7,200 nt of DNA from Bradyrhizobium sp. (GTDB lineage: Bacteria > Pseudomonadota > Alphaproteobacteria > Rhizobiales > Xanthobacteraceae): NCBI GenBank assembly GCA_025960445.1, contig JAICIT010000123.1, positions 1 to 7,200 of the forward strand, read 5' to 3'. Positions within the stretch are counted from its first letter, which is position 1; every line of letters starts with the position of its first letter. Below, one piece after another: positions 1 to 4,282 of this stretch. The notes below the pieces were generated by a model that was not told the origin of the DNA, made no database searches, and saw only the letters and a program-made list of their open reading frames with translations. The position numbers were made by a program, and so were the translations under genes.

Positions 1-1183
1 AGCTGCGGCGATTTTCCCCGAGCCATTTCATTCCCCGGGCGAAAGCTGTGCCGCCGAGCACTGTCATGGGCGGTATTACGAAAATGAAGTGCCGAATGCC
101 GTTATAGAGCGCGGGGCGCTTTACCATCGCAATCACGAGCGGCAGCGTTGCCGCCGAGGTCAGGATCAGGAGAATGGATTTTTTTCGCGCGGAAATATCG
201 TTGCGCGGAAGCGCCATCAAGCTGCCGAGGACGCCGCCCGCGCAAAGCCCGAGCAACACTTCCGGAAGCTGCAGGGCAAATAGCGTGGGCAAATAGGACC
301 AGGGCATCTCGGGCACCGACACCAGTGCGCCGTCGAACATTTCCTTCCAGGGCTTTTCGAAGAAATGCGAGAAATACGTGACCGCCAGCAATGGATTGCC
401 GGGTTGCATGATGGACCACGGCCAGATCAGGCCCATGATGAGATAGCCAAGCATCAGGCCTGGCACGAGCAGGTAAATAAGATGCAGGAACCGCCGGCCA
501 GCCCCGAGTGCGCCGTAGGTTCGAGTTTCCTCCAGCAACAACGGCATGAAGCCGACCAGCGCGTAGAGCAAAGCGAGCCCGCCAAGAACGCGAGAACCAA
601 TCGAGAGGCCGGCCCCGAGCCCGACGATCAAAATGCTGCGCGGCGAAGGTTGCGGGTACTCCTCGATCAGCCGGACGAGCCCCAGCATCAGGATCACCAT
701 CGCAACGGCGAATGGTGCATCCTTTGGATTCATGAACATGTGCCCGTAATAGGTGGGACACAGCGCCAACAGCAGCAACGCCGCAAGACCGGCAATGGGG
801 CCGCCAACGCGCCGGGCAAGCCGCCACGTCACTCCCAGACCGATAACTCCGACGACGGCTCCCACCAAGCGCCGGGTTTCGAACAGCTCTAACGGGATCA
901 GCTTGTGTAGCAGCGCGGCGGCCATATCGAAGCCGCCGCCGTACATGTAAAGATTGGCAAACGATAGGGCGCCGGTATCTCTGAAACCCGAACCGTACAT
1001 TCGCAGCAGGAGGTCGGCGTATTCGGCGTGGGTGTAGTCGTCCCATCCCAGGCCATAGTCGCGGAACGTTAGGCTGGCCACGATCGAGACGACGACCAGC
1101 AGTAGGATCGCGAGGTCGTCGCAGGTCCGCTCCAGCGACCGCCGCAAAGGCGTATCGATGGAAGTGGTCGTGATGGATGACAT
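1..1183 (-). CDS. GT-C fold membrane glycosyltransferase (family 39/ArnT-PMT-like), 3' end missing
   Basis: This reading frame is open from an ATG at 1183 to the left edge, 394 codons with no stop, so the C-terminus lies outside the window. The protein is strongly hydrophobic, with likely membrane helices near residues 24-40, 105-120, 130-145, 157-172, 183-215, 235-255, 302-325 and 336-353. The first periplasmic loop carries the acidic pair W47-D48-D49-Y50, where GT-C enzymes have their catalytic/metal-binding acidic motif. N152-P-K-D155 follows the third helix, and R364-H-F is followed by P371-P near the visible end, as in PMT/ArnT-like proteins. Such enzymes move a sugar from a polyprenyl-phosphate donor to a lipid or protein on the periplasmic face; donor and acceptor cannot be read here. 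An in-frame ATG at 1237 would add 18 residues (starting MRPKSAPLG). Neither start has a well-spaced Shine-Dalgarno: AAGAAGGG lies about 18 bases before 1183. An in-frame TGA lies further upstream. Confidence 0.85.
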   Translation of the reverse strand, partial: MSSITTTSIDTPLRRSLERTCDDLAILLLVVVSIVASLTFRDYGLGWDDYTHAEYADLLLRMYGSGFRDTGALSFANLYMYGGGFDMAAALLHKLIPLELFETRRLVGAVVGVIGLGVTWRLARRVGGPIAGLAALLLLALCPTYYGHMFMNPKDAPFAVAMVILMLGLVRLIEEYPQPSPRSILIVGLGAGLSIGSRVLGGLALLYALVGFMPLLLEETRTYGALGAGRRFLHLIYLLVPGLMLGYLIMGLIWPWSIMQPGNPLLAVTYFSHFFEKPWKEMFDGALVSVPEMPWSYLPTLFALQLPEVLLGLCAGGVLGSLMALPRNDISARKKSILLILTSAATLPLVIAMVKRPALYNGIRHFIFVIPPMTVLGGTAFARGMKWLGENRRS

Positions 1184-1208
1184 GGCTAGCGCTAACCCGG
1201 CCCTTCTT

Positions 1209-1233
1209 GGCCCAAGCGGAGCGCTTTTGGGCC
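1209..1233 (-). repeat. Strong inverted repeat in the leader of the glycosyltransferase gene
   Basis: GGCCC-AAGCG at 1209-1218 pairs with CGCTT at 1222-1226 and GGGCC at 1229-1233, with a GAG loop and a two-base TT bulge. The total is ten GC-rich pairs. It sits 26-50 bases before the ATG at 1183, so it falls in the mRNA leader if transcription starts further upstream. If translation starts at 1237 it would instead be within the first codons. There is no T-run on either side, so it is not a typical intrinsic terminator. A role in controlling translation is only a guess. Confidence 0.5.
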
Positions 1234-1467
1234 TCATTCCCCGCGAACCGTATAGCGCAGATCAGTTTCCAAGTAATTGGCAAATGTGGCGTAATTTGCC
1301 GACTTGCGCCGTAGTGCAGTTGAGACTGCCAGGCTGGGGGGACCTACCACTTAGCCGCGGGGTTTAACTCTTCAGGTGAACCGTCGCCCCTAATTGCCCG
1401 TTGGCGCTGCGCTCGATATGACGGTAACGTGGCCCGCACGCAGTCTTTGAGCATCTTGTCCGCGGCT

Positions 1468-1474
1468 GAGGGAG
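1468..1474 (+). promoter_or_regulatory. Ribosome-binding site choosing the ATG at 1483
   Basis: GAGGGAG lies 8 bases before the ATG at 1483. It is the best Shine-Dalgarno in the window and argues for 1483 as start, rather than the in-frame GTG codons at 1429 or 1474. The GTG at 1474 overlaps the last G of the motif itself. Confidence 0.7.
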
Positions 1475-1482
1475 TGAATCCT

Positions 1483-2346
1483 ATGTTGGCGGTGCTGCTG
1501 ATCGGCGGGGTAGGCTTTCTGCTGGCTGGCTTGCTGGCGATCGGGTTCGGGGTTCCAGTCAAGGAGTTCAGTTTCGGCAACACCATGATACTCGCTGGCG
1601 CGATCGTCGCCTGTACCGGCGTGTTGATGATCGCGATCTGGACTGGCGTTCGGGAGCTGAAAAAGGTGGCCCGGCAGCTTGCCGAGGGAACTACCGCAGC
1701 TTCCAGCGGCGCAGATATGCCGGCTTCAGGACTTTTGACATCGGCGGAAACCCGGATGCCGGACGAGGCTGGTTTCGGATTTGGCGGCGAGCAATCGGCA
1801 GCAACGGCGGAACGGAGTGCACAATCCGAAGCACTACCCCATGCATCCTGGTTTGAGCAGGCCGCGCCACGAGATCGCGGCGACGTACAGAGCCAGGAGG
1901 GAGAGCCCAATCCGACTGCCAAGGCGCGGCGCAATCTTCTGTTTGCTTCGAGCTCACGGAGAGAGCGCGAGCGGGCCCAAGAACGGATAAGCGAGTCTTC
2001 CGTCGGCGATTTTTCTCCAGGAAATCCCCTCACGTCGTCGCAAGAGCCTCCCCGTGAGGGTCCAGCCGAGGCACCGCTTGCTCACTCCGAAGACGTCAGG
2101 GCAACGTCGCGGGGGCGGAGCAGCGAACCGCCTCCGCAACGCCGGAGTGGCCGGGTGCCGTCCTCCTCTCAGCCGGCCAGTGGGACAGGCGACCAGCCAT
2201 CGGTTACGGTTCTCAAATCGGGCGTCGTGGATGGAATGGCCTATTCGCTGTTTTCGGATGGCTCAATTGAGGCCCAAATGCCGGAAGGCATGATGCGATT
2301 CGCCTCGATTGACGAGCTGCGCGCGCACCTCGACCAGCGCCCTTGA
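1483..2346 (+). CDS. Hypothetical membrane protein: two N-terminal helices, disordered linker, C-terminal module
   Basis: The product is 287 residues from the ATG at 1483; a GTG at 1429 would add 18. Residues 2-23 and 33-54 are hydrophobic helices forming a hairpin, with a short loop containing KEFSFGN. Basic residues after helix two (RELKKVARQ, about 57-65) suggest that the long remainder is cytoplasmic. Residues 67-238 are low complexity, rich in Ser, Pro, Glu, Arg and Gly, and probably disordered. The last 47 residues look ordered (VTVLKSGVVDGMAYSLF, then SDGSIEAQMPEGMMRFASIDELRAHL). They read as beta strands followed by a helix and are probably the functional part. I recall similar unnamed proteins in Bradyrhizobium relatives but cannot name a domain. 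It lies 171 bases before the MucR gene on the same strand, so cotranscription is possible but not shown. No function is assigned. Confidence 0.8.
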   Translation: MLAVLLIGGVGFLLAGLLAIGFGVPVKEFSFGNTMILAGAIVACTGVLMIAIWTGVRELKKVARQLAEGTTAASSGADMPASGLLTSAETRMPDEAGFGFGGEQSAATAERSAQSEALPHASWFEQAAPRDRGDVQSQEGEPNPTAKARRNLLFASSSRRERERAQERISESSVGDFSPGNPLTSSQEPPREGPAEAPLAHSEDVRATSRGRSSEPPPQRRSGRVPSSSQPASGTGDQPSVTVLKSGVVDGMAYSLFSDGSIEAQMPEGMMRFASIDELRAHLDQRP

Positions 2347-2517
2347 GCGTCGGCTTTACTTCTGGATGCTTGCTGCCGAAAATAAAAATGCGTCTCTTCT
2401 TGTCACATCAGCAGTAGTACGTGCATATTCAAGAAGTAGTGCAATTCCCGAAAGCGTAGCGGCGCTCCAAGATACTTCCTCATCCGCGATCTCACGATGA
2501 CCCCAAGGGCTTAGGCC
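2347..2517 (+). promoter_or_regulatory. Upstream region of the mucR-type gene
   Basis: This 171-base gap has locally lower GC than its flanks (for example AAAATAAAAATG around 2379-2390) and probably holds the mucR promoter. A 7-bp inverted repeat, CTTCTTG at 2396-2402 and CAAGAAG at 2430-2436, is separated by 27 bases. MucR/Ros proteins bind AT-rich DNA and often regulate their own genes, so an autoregulatory site is plausible, but no established consensus was recognised. The Shine-Dalgarno AAGGG at 2505-2509 lies 8 bases before the start codon. Confidence 0.35.
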
Positions 2518-2931
2518 ATGACCGACGGTGCCGGCAAAAATTATATCGACCTGACCGCGAACATCGTCTCTGCCTACCTCAGTAACAATCCAACGCCGGC
2601 CTCAGAAATCCCCAGCCTGATCGGGCAAATACACGCAGCCCTGGTCCGTGTTTCCACTGGCCGAGTTGATACGCCATCCGAACCAGCCAAACCGGCCGTT
2701 TCGGTGAAGAAGTCGATGACCCCGGATTATTTGATATGTCTGGAGGATGGCAAACGTTTCAAATCGCTGAAACGCCATCTGCGTACTCAATACAATATGA
2801 CGCCCGAACAATATCGGGACAAATGGGGACTGCCGCCGGACTATCCGATGGTTGCCCCGAATTATGCGGTGGCGCGCTCGGCGCTCGCCAAGAAAATGGG
2901 CCTCGGGCAGCAACGGCGGCGGCGAAAATAA
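2518..2931 (+). CDS. mucR: MucR/Ros family transcriptional regulator
   Basis: This 137-residue protein has the normal length of the Ros/MucR family. Residues 1-50 form the helical N-terminal region, known in MucR proteins to drive oligomerisation. Residues 51-66 are a linker. Residues 67-130 form the prokaryotic zinc-finger DNA-binding domain, including FKSLKRHLR, MTPEQYRDKWGLP and YPMVAPNYA. A basic tail RRRRK ends the protein. Family members are global regulators of exopolysaccharide, motility, symbiosis/virulence and cell-cycle genes, acting partly as H-NS-like DNA organisers. By comparison with Ros (ligands Cys79, Cys82, His92, His97), the equivalent positions here are Cys74, Asp77, His87 and Tyr92, with Gln91 at the neighbouring position, so the fourth metal ligand is missing. 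The ATG is supported by AAGGG 8 bases upstream. The gene converges on the SufE gene, 24 bases away. Related genomes often hold several mucR copies, so the symbol denotes family only. Confidence 0.93.
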   Translation: MTDGAGKNYIDLTANIVSAYLSNNPTPASEIPSLIGQIHAALVRVSTGRVDTPSEPAKPAVSVKKSMTPDYLICLEDGKRFKSLKRHLRTQYNMTPEQYRDKWGLPPDYPMVAPNYAVARSALAKKMGLGQQRRRRK

Positions 2932-2955
2932 CCAGGCAGAGGCGCAGTCAATCGT

Positions 2956-3384
2956 TCACGATGCTTCGGCAAGCGCCTCGCGCGCATCCGCGCGAATTCG
3001 CTCCACCATCGCCCGAAGACCGTTGGAGCGCTGCGGCGTCAGATGTTCGCGAAACCCGAATTCATCGAATACGGCAAGCGCATCGGTACCAAGAATTTCC
3101 CGCGGCGTGTGCCCGGAAAAAAGCGTGAGCAGGATCGCAATCAATCCGCGCACAATATGGGCATCGCTGTCTCCGAGATATTTCAGTAAGGCCTCGCCGC
3201 GCCCATCTCGCTCAATCCGCTTCGACAGCCAGACCTGGCTGGCGCAGCCCTGCACTTTGTTCTCTGCAGAGTGCTCCGCATCGGGCATCGCGTCGAGCAT
3301 GCGGCCGAGTTCGATGACATAGCGGTAACGGTCATCCCAGTCGTCCAGCAGCGCAAAATTGTCTCTGATTTCGTCGATCGTCAT
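2956..3384 (-). CDS. sufE: SufE-like cysteine desulfuration (sulfur acceptor) protein
   Basis: The 142-residue product matches the SufE/CsdE fold length. The diagnostic segment NKVQGCASQVWL contains the active Cys47, which in known SufE takes persulfide sulfur from the cysteine desulfurase SufS and passes it to SufBCD for Fe-S cluster assembly in the cytoplasm. Other typical parts are the start (IDEIRDNFALLDDWDDRYRY), the IVRGLIAILLTLFSG region (77-91) and a C-terminal helix with LTPQRSNGLRAMVERI. No suf operon genes lie beside it, so it is encoded apart from its partners here. It may be cotranscribed with the DUF5330 gene 100 bases upstream on the same strand. A TATATA at 3410-3415 on the minus strand could be its own -10 box, but no good -35 is seen. 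The Shine-Dalgarno is weak (GAGA, 4 bases before the ATG). Confidence 0.92.
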   Translation of the reverse strand: MTIDEIRDNFALLDDWDDRYRYVIELGRMLDAMPDAEHSAENKVQGCASQVWLSKRIERDGRGEALLKYLGDSDAHIVRGLIAILLTLFSGHTPREILGTDALAVFDEFGFREHLTPQRSNGLRAMVERIRADAREALAEAS

Positions 3385-3447
3385 CGTGTCTCGCGCTCAT
3401 GGAAACCAATATATAGGCTCGCGGAGCACCGAAAGCGATATGCCGGA

Positions 3448-3473
3448 CCCGGGCTCGTGACGGTTCCCGGGCT
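3448..3473. repeat. Paired CCCGGGCT repeats between the DUF5330 and sufE genes
   Basis: CCCGGGCT occurs at 3448-3455 and 3466-3473. Because CCCGGG is self-complementary, the pair can also fold as a 6-bp stem with a 12-base loop. It lies just past the DUF5330 stop codon on the minus strand and could weakly terminate or attenuate read-through into sufE. No T-run follows it on the minus strand. A third copy of the octamer is at 4156-4163. Confidence 0.3.
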
Positions 3474-3484
3474 AAAGTTTGGCG

Positions 3485-3871
3485 TTACGGGGCGGCGCGC
3501 CACTCCACAAGCAGGTCGTCGGGCGTGAGCGTCTCGCGGGGCACCGCGGTCGTCCTGCCAGCCTCTGCATTGGCGATCTCGCCGATGGAGCCAGTGTGGT
3601 CCGATGCACGCTTATCGGTGATGATATGATAGAGCTTGCGCGCGCCCTCCTGAGCACGGCGACCGATGATGGATGCGGCTTGGCCGCCGACTTCACAAGC
3701 CGCCGGCTGCCGCTTGCAAAAGCTGCTCATGTCCGAAGCCGCTGCTGTCGCAGCCGAAAGTGCTTCGGATGCTCCCAATTGCGGTGACTTCTCCGTCTCA
3801 GGTGTTTTCTCTCTCGGCAACAGTACGAGCACCAAGCCGAGCCAGAATGCCATGCGAAGCAGAAAAAACAT
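3485..3871 (-). CDS. DUF5330 domain-containing small membrane-anchored protein
   Basis: The 128-residue protein starts MFFLLRMAFWLGLVLVLLP, a hydrophobic N-terminus acting as a signal anchor or uncleaved signal peptide (about residues 2-19). The rest would be periplasmic. The middle reads LGASEALSAATAAASDMSSFC and then KRQPAACEVG. Cys52 and Cys59 are six residues apart and could form a disulfide in the periplasm. The conserved-looking C-terminal segment is LTPDDLLVEWR. This pattern matches the DUF5330 family of Rhizobiales as I remember it; its function is unknown. The Shine-Dalgarno is weak (GGA about 10 bases before the ATG). It is divergent from the histidine kinase and on the same strand as sufE 100 bases downstream. 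No link to Fe-S assembly is evident from sequence. Confidence 0.82.
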   Translation of the reverse strand: MFFLLRMAFWLGLVLVLLPREKTPETEKSPQLGASEALSAATAAASDMSSFCKRQPAACEVGGQAASIIGRRAQEGARKLYHIITDKRASDHTGSIGEIANAEAGRTTAVPRETLTPDDLLVEWRAAP

Positions 3872-3976
3872 CTTGCGATCCGGCTTTTCGGTACGTTGCG
3901 CTCAATCTCGCAAACGTCCTCTAGTTAACAGCCGTCGATAAATCGCAAGTGTTTGCATTGAAGTTAAACCGGGAAA

Positions 3977-3996
3977 AATCAGTAAAAAATCTGATT
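3977..3996. repeat. AT-rich dyad AATCAG-N8-CTGATT
   Basis: AATCAG (3977-3982) and CTGATT (3991-3996) are perfect 6-bp inverted repeats around the 8-base spacer TAAAAAAT. It lies about 105 bases upstream of the DUF5330 start and about 290 bases upstream of the kinase start. It could be a binding site for a dimeric or AT-preferring regulator, but no known operator was recognised. Confidence 0.35.
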
Positions 3997-4145
3997 GCTT
4001 CGATTCGGCGTAAATATTCGATTGATGGCGGATTTCCGCAAACGCAAGCACGAGCCTATGTACCATTTCGAAACCATATCCACTTCGCGCCGGAAACCCG
4101 CCGTTCACCATCTGAGTTGAAACGGCGCTGGCGTCTTTTGCGAAC

Positions 4146-4163
4146 AGCCCGCTAACCCGGGCT
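4146..4163. repeat. Short hairpin AGCCCG-N6-CGGGCT
   Basis: A 6-bp GC-rich stem (4146-4151 with 4158-4163) with loop CTAACC is followed on the plus strand by CTTTG. It resembles a small terminator or attenuator, but the T-run is too short and no plus-strand gene ends just upstream. Its role is unknown; it may sit in the kinase leader. Confidence 0.3.
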
Positions 4164-4220
4164 CTTTGCCGACGCCGCGGCGCGCTTTAGTGTTCGCTTA
4201 ATTCCACTCTGACACGGTGG

Positions 4221-4232
4221 CCCAATATTGGG
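4221..4232. promoter_or_regulatory. Perfect palindrome CCCAATATTGGG upstream of the histidine kinase
   Basis: This is a 12-bp perfect palindrome with an AT core, centred 56 bases before the GTG start codon of the kinase. The position suits an operator or a promoter-proximal activator site. The bases outside it do not extend the symmetry. I do not recognise a specific regulator. Confidence 0.4.
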
Positions 4233-4282
4233 GGCGTTACGGCGCGTCTGTTCGACGAATCTAGCCGGAGCGCGCGGGAGCC

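Larger units (their letters stand above)
1184..1482. other. Divergent intergenic region between glycosyltransferase and membrane-protein genes
   Basis: These 299 bases separate two diverging genes and must hold both promoters. Visible elements are the hairpin at 1209-1233, an imperfect 14-bp palindrome GGCTAGCGCTAACC (1184-1197) touching the glycosyltransferase start codon, and the Shine-Dalgarno at 1468-1474. I see no convincing -35/-10 pair on either strand and no tRNA-like fold. Short open frames here have neither ribosome-binding sites nor recognisable products. Confidence 0.5.
3872..4282. other. Long divergent intergenic region upstream of the histidine kinase operon
   Basis: These 411 bases separate the start codons of the DUF5330 gene and the histidine kinase and should hold both promoters. 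The stretch from about 3920 to 4025 is noticeably AT-rich against the GC-rich background. It holds a dyad at 3977-3996. Further right are a hairpin at 4146-4163, a short GC palindrome CGCCGCGGCG near 4173-4182, and a perfect 12-bp palindrome at 4221-4232. Short open frames on both strands (for example 3949-4155 plus, 3902-4111 minus) lack Shine-Dalgarno sequences and recognisable products, so I read the region as non-coding. Confidence 0.55.

Noticed and set aside
365..892. Plus-strand 175-residue frame opposite the glycosyltransferase
   Set aside because: Low-complexity, Gln/Arg/Pro-rich translation, antisense to a convincing membrane enzyme. No Shine-Dalgarno or family resemblance.
102..1283. 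Long 393-residue minus-strand frame starting MPITWKLICAIRFAG
   Set aside because: It is Arg/Pro-rich with no recognisable domain and overlaps, in another phase, the hydrophobic glycosyltransferase frame that runs to the left edge. It is a GC-rich shadow.
1344..2033. Minus-strand 229-residue frame opposite the two-helix membrane protein
   Set aside because: The plus-strand frame has a good Shine-Dalgarno, membrane helices and an ordered C-terminus. The antisense frame has a Ser/Arg/Pro composition typical of a shadow.
2932..2955. Shared terminator between the convergent mucR and sufE genes
   Set aside because: The 24-base gap contains no inverted repeat or T-run that would support a terminator.
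3952..3968. Possible CtrA-like site (TTGC-N7-TTAA) upstream of the DUF5330 gene
   Set aside because: Only one half matches TTAA; the other half matches two of four bases. TTAA is too common in this AT-rich patch to support a CtrA call.
3974..3996. Minus-strand intrinsic terminator formed by the AATCAG/CTGATT dyad followed by T residues
   Set aside because: The stem has mostly AT pairs and would be unstable, and no minus-strand gene ends upstream of it in this divergent region.
3902..4111. Small minus-strand frame (69 residues) in the same intergenic region
   Set aside because: No Shine-Dalgarno, no recognised product, and it overlaps the likely promoter of the DUF5330 gene.
3949..4155. Small plus-strand frame (68 residues) upstream of the kinase
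   Set aside because: GTG start without a ribosome-binding site, no recognisable product, and it covers the AT-rich dyad region. Non-coding is the simpler reading.
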